Source of the DNA: Acholeplasma laidlawii_A
GTDB taxonomy: Bacteria > Bacillota_I > Bacilli_A > Acholeplasmatales > Acholeplasmataceae
Reading direction: 5' to 3' (one strand)
Length of the DNA: 64,000 nt
NCBI RefSeq assembly: GCF_030166555.2
Contig: NZ_CP126461.2
This document shows, in pieces, positions 53,206 to 63,135 of the stretch. How positions within the stretch are numbered: the stretch's first letter is position 1; the number at the start of each line of letters is the position of its first letter. The notes under the pieces were generated by a model that was given only the letters and a program-made list of their open reading frames with translations, had not been told where the DNA came from and searched no databases. The translations under genes and the position numbers were made by a program.

Positions 53206-54069
53206 TTAAGCTTTATTTACTGAACCAAACATTGTTAATTTATCTTTAATAACTTGTTTCATAGCTACATAACCAGGATTTAATAATTTTCTTGGGTCAA
53301 ATCCTTTAGATTCTAGGTCTTTACCTTCTTCAATGTATTTTCTAGTTGCAGCAGCAAATGCTAATTGTAACTCAGTGTTTACGTTAATTTTTGCAATACC
53401 TAATGAAATAGCTTTAGTAATTTGGTCTGCAGGAATACCTGTACCACCGTGTAATACTAAAGGTACACCATTTGTAACTTCACTTACAGTTTTTAATACG
53501 TCAAAGTCTAAACCTTTCCAGTTTGCTGGGTATTTACCATGGATATTACCAATACCAGCAGCGAATAGATCTACACCAGTAGCTGCAATAATACGGCATT
53601 CTTCTGGATCAGCTAATTCACCAGTACCAACAACACCGTCTTCTTCTCCACCAATTGAACCCACTTCAGCTTCTACAGATACACCAACAGCGTGTGCAAC
53701 TGCTACAACTTCTTGAGTTTTCTTTAAGTTTTCTTCAAATGGATAGTGTGAACCATCAAACATAACTGAAGTAAAACCAGCGCGGATTGCTTTAAAAGCA
53801 CCTTCATAAGTACCATGGTCTAGATGGACTGCAACAGGAACACTAATGTTCATTGCTTTGTCTAATGTAGACACCATAGCCATTACGTTTTCATAACCAC
53901 CCATGTATTTAGCTGCACCTTCTGATACACCTAAAATTACTGGTGATTTTAATTCTTCAACAGTAGATAATACTGCTTTAATCCATTCAAGGTTGTTGAT
54001 GTTGATTTGTGCAACAGCATAACCTTCAGCCTTAGCTTTTTGTAACATTTCTTTTGCGGAAACTAACAT
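53206..54069 (-). CDS. fba: Fructose-bisphosphate aldolase, class II
   Basis: Zinc aldolase of glycolysis. 287 aa. Catalytic and zinc motifs: VAVHLDHGTYEGAFKAI, VEAEVGSIGGEEDGV, AAGIGNIHGKYP, PLVLHGGTGIP and KINVNTELQ. GGAGG lies before the ATG. Downstream of pyrG, as in B. subtilis (rpoE-pyrG-fbaA). Confidence 0.97.
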   Translation of the reverse strand: MLVSAKEMLQKAKAEGYAVAQININNLEWIKAVLSTVEELKSPVILGVSEGAAKYMGGYENVMAMVSTLDKAMNISVPVAVHLDHGTYEGAFKAIRAGFTSVMFDGSHYPFEENLKKTQEVVAVAHAVGVSVEAEVGSIGGEEDGVVGTGELADPEECRIIAATGVDLFAAGIGNIHGKYPANWKGLDFDVLKTVSEVTNGVPLVLHGGTGIPADQITKAISLGIAKINVNTELQLAFAAATRKYIEEGKDLESKGFDPRKLLNPGYVAMKQVIKDKLTMFGSVNKA

Positions 54070-54145
54070 TTTTTGAATCCTCCTTATCGTTTTGCCAATA
54101 GATATTATATATCTAATTGTATTTTTTTACAAACATTTAGGGTGA

Positions 54146-55756
54146 TTATTGATTAATTTTGTTATTTTTAAGAGACATTTCTATAAAATCTCTAAATAAC
54201 GGGTGAGGACGTAGTGGTCTTGATATAAACTCTGGGTGATATTGTACACCAACAAACCAAACATGGTTTTTTAGCTCAACAATTTCTACTAAATTTTGTT
54301 TAGGATTTATGCCACTAAAGATAAAGTTATTATCATTAAATAACGACTCATATTGATTGTTAAATTCATAACGATGTCTATGACGTTCTTTAATTACATC
54401 TTGTCCATAAGACTTATATGCAACCGTGTTTTGTTTAATCTTACAATCATATAATCCTAATCTTAGTGTACCACCTAAATCAGTGCCTGGTGCTTCTAAT
54501 GTATGGATAAGTGGCATCTTTGTATTCGGATCAATTTCTGTTGTTTCTGCATCATTATACCCTAATACATTTCTAGCATATTCAATGATTGCTAATTGCA
54601 TACCATAACATATACCAAAGAAAGGTACGTTATGTTCCCTGGCATATTTGATAGCTAATAGCTTACCGTTAGTTGCCCTTTTACCAAATCCACCCGGCAC
54701 TAAAATACCGTTACAAGACTTTAAGGTTTCTTCATAGTTATCACTGGTTAATTTTTCAGCATTTAACCATTTAATTTTAACTTCACAGCGGTGATGGAAA
54801 CCTGCATGTTTTAGTGATTCTGATACCGATAAATATGCATCTTGTAGCGTCACATACTTACCTACAAGTCCAATAGTAATACGATGCTGTGGGGTTTTAA
54901 TACGTTCAATTAAATCTATCCAAGAAGACATATCTGGTATCACATGGTTATCTATTTGGAAATGTTTTAAGATATAGTCATCTATTTTTTGTTTTCTAAA
55001 GTTTAGAATAGATTCATAAATAACATTCACATCTAAAGATTCAAATACTGCTTCTTTATCCACATCACAAAATAAAGCAATCTTATCCTTCACATCACTA
55101 CTAATATTGACTTCACTTCTTAAAATAATAATATCTGGTTGAATACCGAGTGATCTTAACTCTTTTACGGAGTGTTGTGTTGGTTTAGTTTTAATTTCAT
55201 TAGAAGCTTTTAAAAATGGAACTAATGTATTATGTATGTAAAGCGTGTTTTTATACCCGAAATCACGTCTTGCCTGACGTATTGCTTCAAGATATGGTAA
55301 CGATTCAATATCACCCACTGTACCACCAATTTCAGTGATAATAACGTCTGCACCAGATATTTGAGCTGCTTCTTTTAGTTTTAATTTGATTTCATCTGTC
55401 ACGTGAGGAATAACTTGTACCGTTGCACCTAAATAATCACCTCTACGTTCCTTATTAATAACATTTTGATATATTTTACCTGTAGTAATAGAAGATTCTT
55501 TTGTTAGATTAATATCGATAAAACGTTCATAATGCCCTAAATCTAAATCTGTTTCAGCACCATCATCTGTAACAAAAACTTCTCCGTGCTGAAAAGGACT
55601 CATTGTGCCTGGATCCACGTTAATATAAGGATCGAACTTTTGGGTAAACACCTTTAACCCTCTAGATTTTAAAATCTGACCGATTGCAGATGCTGATATA
55701 CCCTTACCTAAAGATGAAACAACTCCGCCTGTAACAAATATAAATTTTGTAGCCAT
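54146..55756 (-). CDS. pyrG: CTP synthase
   Basis: Makes CTP from UTP, ATP and glutamine. N-terminal synthetase domain TKFIFVTGGVVSSLGKGISAS and HYERFID; C-terminal glutamine amidotransferase with PGGFGKRA, the nucleophile Cys in FFGICYGMQLA, and VQYHPEF. The start at 55756 (MATKFIF) gives 536 aa, the family norm; the frame runs 33 codons further into the leader but only by chance. The leader shows a GGGC start and a terminator, the CTP-sensing arrangement known in Bacillus. Confidence 0.97.
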   Translation of the reverse strand: MATKFIFVTGGVVSSLGKGISASAIGQILKSRGLKVFTQKFDPYINVDPGTMSPFQHGEVFVTDDGAETDLDLGHYERFIDINLTKESSITTGKIYQNVINKERRGDYLGATVQVIPHVTDEIKLKLKEAAQISGADVIITEIGGTVGDIESLPYLEAIRQARRDFGYKNTLYIHNTLVPFLKASNEIKTKPTQHSVKELRSLGIQPDIIILRSEVNISSDVKDKIALFCDVDKEAVFESLDVNVIYESILNFRKQKIDDYILKHFQIDNHVIPDMSSWIDLIERIKTPQHRITIGLVGKYVTLQDAYLSVSESLKHAGFHHRCEVKIKWLNAEKLTSDNYEETLKSCNGILVPGGFGKRATNGKLLAIKYAREHNVPFFGICYGMQLAIIEYARNVLGYNDAETTEIDPNTKMPLIHTLEAPGTDLGGTLRLGLYDCKIKQNTVAYKSYGQDVIKERHRHRYEFNNQYESLFNDNNFIFSGINPKQNLVEIVELKNHVWFVGVQYHPEFISRPLRPHPLFRDFIEMSLKNNKINQ

Positions 55757-55785
55757 AATAGATTCCTTACCTTTCTTTAAATAAA

Positions 55786-55874
55786 TAAAAAGTCTCCTAA
55801 AAAGGAGACTTCTTTGAATTGTCGAATTATGGTGTGCCCTTATTAATTGTATCAAAGACGCTTTAAAGTTTCAA
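55786..55874 (-). promoter_or_regulatory. pyrG promoter and CTP-sensing attenuator leader
   Basis: TTGAAA (55869-55874), 17 nt, TACAAT (55846-55851), then a start at GGGC (55839-55836), 6 nt beyond the -10. A terminator follows at 55786-55813: AAGTCTCC/GGAGACTT with T5. In B. subtilis and Lactococcus pyrG, low CTP makes polymerase add extra G at the GGGC start. That poly-G pairs with the C/U-rich 5' arm of the terminator and blocks it. The arm here (UCUCCUUUUU) fits. Confidence 0.8.
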
Positions 55875-55914
55875 CACTTATATGAAAATATAATTACTAA
55901 AATTTTTAATTGTC

Positions 55915-56724
55915 TTAAGGTTGCATTGCTCCAAATAAAACTAACCAAGCAAGAATCGATTTAGCAACAAGTGATAAGACGATATAAACTCTTTCACCAT
56001 ATAAATAATCTTTCCACTTACCAACCTTAAGGTATTGTAAGATCATATTAATAGGAAATGTATTAAATGCAACAAAGTAAGTACCGACGATTGCCCAAAC
56101 GAACCAAGGCACTTGATCGAGTGCTGGATTACCTGTCATATATACAATAATCACTATCCATGGTGCAATCCCTGCAATAGAACCCCAAATAAATGGACCC
56201 CAGTTAATTTTACTTTTAGCTTCGTTAAGTTGTTCCATAACAAGGCCAAAAAGGTTCATCGCGGCGTTCACAATAAAGATTAATATTAATGACCCAATAT
56301 CGGTAATACCAAACAAGGTAGATATTAAAACGATCATAATAGAACTGCTTAATGCATATTCAAACCATCTAAATCTATTAATACCTTTTTCTAAATCTTT
56401 AGCATAGACATCAAATAAGTTATTTGGAATAGAGATTAATGCATGTGCCAGTGCCGAAATAATTAGAAAACTAGCAACTAATATACCAAATGGTAAGACA
56501 AATAGGTCTTTACTTGCTACAACTAGACCATTAATAGGTCCGTCATAAGTGATATAAAGCTGTACAATTTGAGGTTGAAATTCTGCAATTTTTTCTATAA
56601 CAAAAATTGCTAGAAAAACCATTGCTATTCCTTGGATCAAATGAAGGAATCCCATAATAAAGTTAAATCGTCTAAGGCGTTCTAACTTGGTTTGACCTTT
56701 TAAAAAATGAAAATAGTTACTCAT
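55915..56724 (-). CDS. Heliorhodopsin
   Basis: 269 aa with seven membrane helices. LRRFNFIMGFLHLIQGI at helix A, RWFEY (Glu122 as likely Schiff-base counterion, equal to Glu107 of the type member), and YGERVYIVLSLVAKSILAW at helix G with Lys255 as the retinal-binding residue. These are heliorhodopsin rather than type-1 rhodopsin signatures. Heliorhodopsins face the membrane the opposite way and have no settled function. It lies between pyrG and a tocopherol-cyclase-like gene, interrupting the rpoE-pyrG neighbourhood. Own start with GGGG-type site upstream. Confidence 0.93.
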   Translation of the reverse strand: MSNYFHFLKGQTKLERLRRFNFIMGFLHLIQGIAMVFLAIFVIEKIAEFQPQIVQLYITYDGPINGLVVASKDLFVLPFGILVASFLIISALAHALISIPNNLFDVYAKDLEKGINRFRWFEYALSSSIMIVLISTLFGITDIGSLILIFIVNAAMNLFGLVMEQLNEAKSKINWGPFIWGSIAGIAPWIVIIVYMTGNPALDQVPWFVWAIVGTYFVAFNTFPINMILQYLKVGKWKDYLYGERVYIVLSLVAKSILAWLVLFGAMQP

Positions 56725-56813
56725 GTTTTTACCCCTTTTCTTTCATTATATACCTGTTAATGTATATTTTATGCAACGACAATAAGAAAAAGAAAGATAG
56801 TTACTATAAATAA

Positions 56814-57788
56814 CTATCTATCTTTGATATTTGGTTTCTTCATAATCTCAATACCAGCACTATCAGCTGTACCTTCAAATATAACAATACCTTTTTTTGT
56901 TAACTTTAACTTAACAAACCCTGATAAACCTTCTTTGATGGTATGATCCATCTTACCAAACTTTGGTGATGCTAACGTTACAAAATCATCAATCTTTGCT
57001 TCAACTTCTAGAACGTATTTTCTCTTTTTAAAGACATATTTTACTTCCTTTTGTCCTATTTCTTCGACTCTAATTTTAGCTCTATTGTAGGTTGCAAAAC
57101 GGTAATGTTTTAAATTGTTATAAAAGTTTACAATAAATCCATTAAATTTAATACCTAAATAAGGTATTTGGGCAACCGATAAGAAAAGTGAAGTACCTTT
57201 TGATTCAAAGTGGTTTGTTTGTACCCAAACATAACCTTTTGGAAAAGACTTACCATAGTCTTTTTCAATATAGCCTCTACCCTCATTAAAGTCTATTGTT
57301 TGGTCATTATAATCTATACTACCTGATATGTTGTGGTCCATTGATAAAATACCGTGGTAACACTCCATTAGAGGCAGGTATGAAAAAGGTCCCATAATCG
57401 TAGGTTGTAGTATCGATTGAGGAATTTTTACTATATCTGTAATTTGATACTTACCTCGAATCACTGTATCCTCATCTTCTAGATTTAGTGTAATACCTTC
57501 TAAAGAAAATTTATTATCCTTAATCCATACCTCAAATTTATGTTTATCCGCTTTAAAATCATTTATATCAAACCTAAAATAATAATTATTTACAGATTTT
57601 TTGGATGTTTTGTTCATATATACAAATACTTGAATGAACGCATGGATATCATCTTTGGCTAGCGAAACACCTGGAATGACTGCGATACTAATATTTTGAT
57701 TTGAGGTTACAGATTTAAAATACCATCCTTCAAAGTAATTCGTCTTTTGTAAGCCTTGATACTTATCGTCTCTAAACACATTTCTCAT
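56814..57788 (-). CDS. Tocopherol-cyclase-like (lipocalin-type) protein
   Basis: 324 aa, no membrane segment. NYFEGWYFKSVTS and HAFIQVFVY near the start, MECYHGILSMDHNISGSI in the middle, and GRGYIEKDYGKSFPKGYVWVQTNHF are features of the PF14249 tocopherol-cyclase-like family. Bacteria outside the cyanobacteria do not make tocopherol, so the substrate here is probably another isoprenoid or lipid. Pairing with a heliorhodopsin suggests carotenoid or retinal handling (inference). Confidence 0.8.
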   Translation of the reverse strand: MRNVFRDDKYQGLQKTNYFEGWYFKSVTSNQNISIAVIPGVSLAKDDIHAFIQVFVYMNKTSKKSVNNYYFRFDINDFKADKHKFEVWIKDNKFSLEGITLNLEDEDTVIRGKYQITDIVKIPQSILQPTIMGPFSYLPLMECYHGILSMDHNISGSIDYNDQTIDFNEGRGYIEKDYGKSFPKGYVWVQTNHFESKGTSLFLSVAQIPYLGIKFNGFIVNFYNNLKHYRFATYNRAKIRVEEIGQKEVKYVFKKRKYVLEVEAKIDDFVTLASPKFGKMDHTIKEGLSGFVKLKLTKKGIVIFEGTADSAGIEIMKKPNIKDR

Positions 57789-57895
57789 GTAATTTACCCT
57801 TTGTATATAGTTTAATTTATTGTATCATTATTTACTTTTTTTACATATAAATGCACTTACTGATGGCATAAATAAACAAAAAAGAGGTTGCCCTC

Positions 57896-58462
57896 TTATT
57901 TGTCATACATATCTTCATAGTCATCCATGATGTCGTTGTAGTCATCTTCATCATAGTCATCATCTAAGTCTAGATCAACATCATCTAAGCCTTCATCTTC
58001 ATCCGTTGAAATTAAGTCTAATCCAACGTCTACGTATGCTTTTTCTTCAATGATTTCTTCATCTAAATCTTCTTCATCATCTAAGTCATCTTCGTTGTCT
58101 TCATCGACTAAGTCTACTTCTAAGTCTTCAATATCTGCTAAATTAAAATCTGAAAAGTCAATTTCATCATCAGAAATGTCTTCAATTTCTTCTGGAGAAA
58201 TGAATGCGTAACCATCTTTATCCCAATATTCTAAATGTCCATCTTTTAGTGTCCATTTATCATCCCCTACAAAAACAAATTTACCTGATAAAGTAATATC
58301 CATGTATAGTTGTGTCATTGCATCTACATCTTCAATATCCATACCACTATGTTTAGCAGTAGCTTCAATTAGATCGTAAATTGACATAGGTTCTTTGTTT
58401 TCTTTAAGAATATATGTGATGGTCTCTAATAAAGATAATTCATTTAATTTTTTGTCAGCCAT
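57896..58462 (-). CDS. rpoE: RNA polymerase delta subunit
   Basis: 188 aa. N-terminal globular domain (SLLETITYILKENKEPMSIYDLIEA, FVFVGDDKWTLKD) and a long, very acidic C-terminal tail of Asp/Glu. Delta raises polymerase recycling and specificity in Gram-positives. Start at 58462 (MADKKLN) with AGGAGGG upstream; a 14-codon longer frame is not supported. Confidence 0.93.
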   Translation of the reverse strand: MADKKLNELSLLETITYILKENKEPMSIYDLIEATAKHSGMDIEDVDAMTQLYMDITLSGKFVFVGDDKWTLKDGHLEYWDKDGYAFISPEEIEDISDDEIDFSDFNLADIEDLEVDLVDEDNEDDLDDEEDLDEEIIEEKAYVDVGLDLISTDEDEGLDDVDLDLDDDYDEDDYNDIMDDYEDMYDK

Positions 58463-58542
58463 TTTGTGCCCTCCTAAAAACCGCTTATATTGTATATTAA
58501 ACACTTCAATATTGCAACAACTTTTTGCAATTAAGATAAATT

Positions 58543-59130
58543 TTAATACTTTTGTCGGTTTTCTACAGCTTTAGTTAGTGTTAATTGGTCTGCGTATTTT
58601 AAATCTGCGCCTACCGGTAAGCCATATCCTAATCTAGATATTGTAAGATCTAGATCTTTATATAATGATTTAATGTATTGAGCGGTGAGTTCACCCTCAA
58701 CGTTGGAGTTCGTCGCAATGATGATTTCTTTGATTTCTTTAACTCTTTTAGTTAACTTATCAAAGTTTAAATCTTTAGGTTCTATACCTTTTGAAAAATC
58801 GATGAGTCCATTTAATACATGGTAGTTACCATGGAATGTTTTAGTTTTTTCAATAGCAAAAACATCTTTAGAATCCGCTACCACCATAATTTGGGTTTTA
58901 TCTTTTGTTTCATCTTTACAGATTGAACATATATGGTCATCTGTTAGAAGACCACATATATCACAAAAAGATATTTTGGTATTTAATTCTATAAGATGTG
59001 TTCCAAAATGCTTTAACGCTTCACTATCCCAATTCGTTAAGTGTAGCGCTAAGCGTTCTGCAGTTTTTTCGCCAATACCTGGTAACTTTTTTAAGTCATC
59101 AATAAGTTCTAGTATAATTGTTGGGTACAT
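58543..59130 (-). CDS. recR: Recombination mediator RecR
   Basis: 195 aa. Helix-hairpin-helix LKKLPGIGEKTAERLALHL, four-Cys zinc site CDICGLLTDDHICSIC, and Toprim region IMVVADSKDVFAIEKT. Works with RecO/RecF in loading RecA. Its ATG overlaps the ybaB stop as TAATG. Confidence 0.96.
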   Translation of the reverse strand: MYPTIILELIDDLKKLPGIGEKTAERLALHLTNWDSEALKHFGTHLIELNTKISFCDICGLLTDDHICSICKDETKDKTQIMVVADSKDVFAIEKTKTFHGNYHVLNGLIDFSKGIEPKDLNFDKLTKRVKEIKEIIIATNSNVEGELTAQYIKSLYKDLDLTISRLGYGLPVGADLKYADQLTLTKAVENRQKY

Positions 59131-59420
59131 TAAAATCCTAATCCACCCATGCCACCTGAGAATTGTCCCATGGTTTCTTCTTGAGTTTTATCAATTTGTG
59201 CAAGTGCATCATTTACAGCAAGTAAAATAGCATCTTGTAGTAACTCTACTTCTTCTAGTAAAGCTTCATCAATTTTTACATCGATAACTTGTCTAGTGCC
59301 TTGCATAATGACTGTAACACCACTTGCTTTACCTGTGAATTCAGATGATTCAATTTGTTCTTGAGCATCTTGAATTTGTTTTTGCATTTTCTTTAATTTA
59401 TTTAACATATTCGGATTCAT
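59130..59420 (-). CDS. ybaB: YbaB/EbfC nucleoid-associated protein
   Basis: 96 aa. LNKLKKMQKQIQDAQEQIESSEFTGKASGVTVIMQG and the Gly-rich C-terminus FSGGMGGLGF match the family. Binds DNA and shapes the nucleoid. In the conserved dnaX-ybaB-recR cluster, 2 nt after dnaX. Confidence 0.95.
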   Translation of the reverse strand: MNPNMLNKLKKMQKQIQDAQEQIESSEFTGKASGVTVIMQGTRQVIDVKIDEALLEEVELLQDAILLAVNDALAQIDKTQEETMGQFSGGMGGLGF

Positions 59421-59422
59421 AT

Positions 59423-61117
59423 TTATTCCTCTACTTTCACTTTTTCTTTTCCAAAATATTCTACAGCAAACTCAACGATTTCAGGTACTTTTTGTTCTGA
59501 TTTAGTTTCATTTATTGGAGTTTCATATAAATGGAGATCTATTTCTTTAAGTTTAGGTTTTGAAGTACCTGCATTGTACTGTGCTGCATAATCAGCTTTT
59601 AAAATCATCCAGTCCGGTTTAAATAGTACTGTGTAATCTCTGACTAATTTTTGCTTTTGATTTAATATATCTAAAACCTTTTGTTTAATTTCTGGCTTTA
59701 ACATTGTCTTAGCCGTATATAAATCATCATATACTAGCAGCATGACATCCTCATTACCTACAGCTTCTAATGTGCCTTCACTTAAGAGTTCAGCAACAGG
59801 TTTAAGGCTTGGGTTATCATAATCTTTAAGTACTGGCCAACCTCTATTTAATAAACTACGCTTTTGTCTATCTGCATGGTTTAATATATCTTCTATTTCT
59901 TTAACAGTAACTAGCGCTTTAAGATTGGTTGGTCTAGAAGCTGGTGTGTTTTGTACATGTGTTTTGACTGCTTCTTGGCTAACTTGAGCCTTATTTACCA
60001 TGTCTTTTAATTTTAAGATGTCACTTTCTAGATGTGTGATTTTTTCTTCTAGTGAAACCATTTCAATAGAATCATGGTTAATCATCTTAATTAAAGCAAG
60101 TTCTAAGTATGCACGTTTAGAGGTTGTGAACTTCAGTTCTTGTTGTAAGTCATTTAGAATATCTAAATATGCATAGATTAAGTTTGGTTTGATATCTTTA
60201 AGATCCGGATATTTCTTATCTGGTCTTATTTTATCTAATAACACATCACGTAAAGCTAAGATAATATCAGATACCATACGTGCAATGTCTTTACCATCTT
60301 TAATAATTTGATTTAATAGATCTAGTGCCTTTTGAGGTTGTTTTAGATATATAACTTTTAAGAGTTCATTAATATATCTTCTAGATAAACCACCAGATAC
60401 GGTATAGATATCTTCTTCAGTGATTTCATCATTTGTAAATGAGACCACTTGGTCAAGTAAACTTAATGCGTCTCGCATACCACCTTCTGCAGTACGTGCA
60501 ATTGCAGTTAAAGCTTCTGGTGTGATTTTTAAATTTTCTTTGCTAATAATTTGTTTTAAATTTTCCTCTATTTGATCCATTTCAATGTTCTTGAAATCAA
60601 ATCGTTGACAGCGACTTAAAATAGTTGCAGGTACTTTATGAGGTTCTGTTGTTGCTAAAATAAATACTACATACTTTGGTGGTTCTTCAAGTGTTTTTAA
60701 GAGTGCATTAAAGGCTGCTGTTGTAAGCATATGGACCTCATCGATAATATAGACTTTATATTTACCGATACTTGGTGCATATTTCACTTTATCTCTTAAA
60801 TCTCTAATCTCATCTACACCATTATTCGATGCAGCGTCAATCTCAATAATATCTGGTACATCACCACGCTCAACACCTAAACAAACGTCACATTTACCAC
60901 AAGGCTCTTTTGCTGGTGCTTCTAAACAGTTTAGTGCTTTAGCAACGATTTTAGCAACCGAGGTTTTCCCGGTTCCGCGAGGACCAGAGAAAATATAGGC
61001 ATGTCCAAATTTTTCATTCAAGAGTGCATTTTGAAGGGTTTGAACAATTACTTTTTGTCCAAAAACATCTTTAAAAAACTTAGGTCTATAGGTACGATAA
61101 AGTGCTACATAACTCAT
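59423..61117 (-). CDS. dnaX: DNA polymerase III subunit gamma/tau
   Basis: 564 aa clamp-loader ATPase. Walker A GPRGTGKTS, zinc site CLEAPAKEPCGKCDVC, DEVHMLTTAAFNALLKTLEEPP and the sensor region ATILSRCQRFDF. The C-terminal part after about residue 370 is the tau-like extension. Usual gene order with ybaB and recR. Confidence 0.97.
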   Translation of the reverse strand: MSYVALYRTYRPKFFKDVFGQKVIVQTLQNALLNEKFGHAYIFSGPRGTGKTSVAKIVAKALNCLEAPAKEPCGKCDVCLGVERGDVPDIIEIDAASNNGVDEIRDLRDKVKYAPSIGKYKVYIIDEVHMLTTAAFNALLKTLEEPPKYVVFILATTEPHKVPATILSRCQRFDFKNIEMDQIEENLKQIISKENLKITPEALTAIARTAEGGMRDALSLLDQVVSFTNDEITEEDIYTVSGGLSRRYINELLKVIYLKQPQKALDLLNQIIKDGKDIARMVSDIILALRDVLLDKIRPDKKYPDLKDIKPNLIYAYLDILNDLQQELKFTTSKRAYLELALIKMINHDSIEMVSLEEKITHLESDILKLKDMVNKAQVSQEAVKTHVQNTPASRPTNLKALVTVKEIEDILNHADRQKRSLLNRGWPVLKDYDNPSLKPVAELLSEGTLEAVGNEDVMLLVYDDLYTAKTMLKPEIKQKVLDILNQKQKLVRDYTVLFKPDWMILKADYAAQYNAGTSKPKLKEIDLHLYETPINETKSEQKVPEIVEFAVEYFGKEKVKVEE

Positions 61118-61188
61118 TTTTTAAACACCCCTTCTAATGATAGTTCTTTTAGTCGCCTAATTATATCATATATAAGCTTGAAACTTAA

Positions 61189-62535
61189 CTATTTTCCAAG
61201 GCAGAATTTAGAAAATAATTCTGTCAATAAATCACCATATTGGTGATTTCCTAGAATTTCACCTAAGCGGTTCCAAGCAGTTGTAAGATCAACCGCATAG
61301 ATATCAACAGGCATGTCATGGTGGATAGCGTTTATAACGCTTTCCAGTGATGTTTTAGCCTCTTTTAGTTTTTGTATATGACGGACATTAGATAAGTAAT
61401 TAAAGTCCTTATCTACAAGGTTATCGAGTTTTAAAGTTTTAAGAATTTCTGATTCTAAAATACTTAATCCTTCTTTTTCTAATGTAGATATTTGAACATT
61501 TGTATCTATTTCTAAATATGATGGTAAATCTTTTTTATTTCCAATAATAATTCTATTTTTGTGTTCAGTTAACGAAAGAAGCATCTCATCTTCTTTTGTT
61601 AGTTTTTGACTTAAGTCTAAAACAAGTAAGACAAGTTCTGCTTCATGAATTGCTTTTCTACTTCGGTCTACACCAATCTTTTCGATTAAATCTAATGCAT
61701 CTCTAATACCTGCAGTATCAATTAACTGTAAGGTTACACCGTCTAAGTTTACAAATGCATCAATAGTGTCTCTTGTAGTACCAGCAATATCAGAAACAAT
61801 GGCACGCTCTTCATTAAGAAGTGCGTTTAATAAACTTGATTTACCTACATTTGGACGTCCAACAATGACTGTTTTAACACCTTCTCTAATGTACTGAGTA
61901 CGTTTAGATTTGGTTAGAATCTCATTGATTTCATCTAATAAATCATTGACTCTAGGATAAATAAGTTCTTTACTCATGATGATGGCATCATCATACTCTG
62001 GGTAATCAATATTCACTTCAATTTGTGCAATTAAAGTTAAAACTTTGGATTTTAAATTTTCAATCATGGATGAAGTATTTTTATTTAAAGCTTTATTAGC
62101 AACCTTAATCGCGTTTTCGTTTGTAGCGTGAATAATATCCATAATCGCTTCCGCTTGAACAAGATCAATTCGACCATTTAAAAATGCTCTTTTTGAAAAC
62201 TCTCCGGGTTGTGCAAGTTCAATACCTGTTTCTAAAATACGCTCTAATACTTTTTGAGTAATCAGTATACCACCATGTGTAGATATTTCTACAACGTCTT
62301 CTTTTGTAAAAGACTTCGGTGCGATAAAAACAGAGATCATAACTTCATCTAAAATAGACCCATCTTCATTTAAGATGTGTCCATAATGAATGGTATGACT
62401 CTTAACCTTGTTTAAGTTTTTACCCTTAAATATTTGATTTACTTTTGAAATTGCTTCATCGCCTGATACTCTAATTACAGAAATACCTGCAGTCCCTAAT
62501 GGGGTTGCGATTGCAGCAATTGTTTGAAATTGCAT
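61189..62535 (-). CDS. mnmE: tRNA uridine 5-carboxymethylaminomethyl GTPase MnmE
   Basis: 448 aa. N-terminal folate domain (IAAIATPLGTAGISVIRVSG), helical domain, and G domain with GRPNVGKSSLLNALL, DTAGIRD and GNKKD; the C-terminal Cys motif is FCLGK. Works with MnmG to modify U34. Ends in the expected position; starts 16 nt after the MgtC-family gene stop. Confidence 0.97.
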   Translation of the reverse strand: MQFQTIAAIATPLGTAGISVIRVSGDEAISKVNQIFKGKNLNKVKSHTIHYGHILNEDGSILDEVMISVFIAPKSFTKEDVVEISTHGGILITQKVLERILETGIELAQPGEFSKRAFLNGRIDLVQAEAIMDIIHATNENAIKVANKALNKNTSSMIENLKSKVLTLIAQIEVNIDYPEYDDAIIMSKELIYPRVNDLLDEINEILTKSKRTQYIREGVKTVIVGRPNVGKSSLLNALLNEERAIVSDIAGTTRDTIDAFVNLDGVTLQLIDTAGIRDALDLIEKIGVDRSRKAIHEAELVLLVLDLSQKLTKEDEMLLSLTEHKNRIIIGNKKDLPSYLEIDTNVQISTLEKEGLSILESEILKTLKLDNLVDKDFNYLSNVRHIQKLKEAKTSLESVINAIHHDMPVDIYAVDLTTAWNRLGEILGNHQYGDLLTELFSKFCLGK

Positions 62536-62551
62536 ACTTCACCTGTTATTT

Positions 62552-63109
62552 TTATTTATTTGTTTCATCATTTATAGCTTTGGGTGCATGCTTCATATCT
62601 TCAATGACTGGTACAAACGGGTTAACACCGCGTCTAAAATCTCTTAAGATGATAAAACCAGCAACAAACACACCAAATGCTATACCTTCATATAAAAAGC
62701 CCATACCTAAAACGAGGCCAAGTAATGCACTAAACCAAATGGTTGATGCAGTTGTAATACCATGGATAATATTATTGGAGTCTTTCATAATAACACCCGC
62801 TCCAATAAAACCGATCCCTGTAACAACTTGTGCAATCACTCTTTGTGATTGCGGTGATTCAATACCATTGGTAATTTCTTGGAAGAATATCATACGTTGC
62901 ATAATCGCAATCATAAGTGCCGATATACCTACTAACACATGACTTGAAATACCTGCAGCTTTTCCTACGTTTTGTCTTTCTAGACCAATTAAAAATGTGA
63001 TTGTTATAACTACTAATGCTGGGATAAGGATCATAAATATCCACTGCTCCCATGTCAGAAACGATTCAATCAAATTGAATCCTTCCGGTAACTCGAAAAA
63101 TGCATTCAT
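62552..63109 (-). CDS. MgtC/SapB family membrane protein
   Basis: 185 aa with about five membrane helices. FLIGLERQNVGKAAGISSHVLVGISALM and GIGFIGAGVIMKDSNNIIHGITTASTIWFSALLG are the MgtC/SapB hallmarks. True MgtC affects magnesium and ATP homeostasis, but many family members have unknown roles. GGGGGG acts as the ribosome site, and it starts about 27 nt after nrnA. Confidence 0.9.
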   Translation of the reverse strand: MNAFFELPEGFNLIESFLTWEQWIFMILIPALVVITITFLIGLERQNVGKAAGISSHVLVGISALMIAIMQRMIFFQEITNGIESPQSQRVIAQVVTGIGFIGAGVIMKDSNNIIHGITTASTIWFSALLGLVLGMGFLYEGIAFGVFVAGFIILRDFRRGVNPFVPVIEDMKHAPKAINDETNK

Positions 63110-63135
63110 TTGTTAAAATCCCCCCTTTAGAAATT

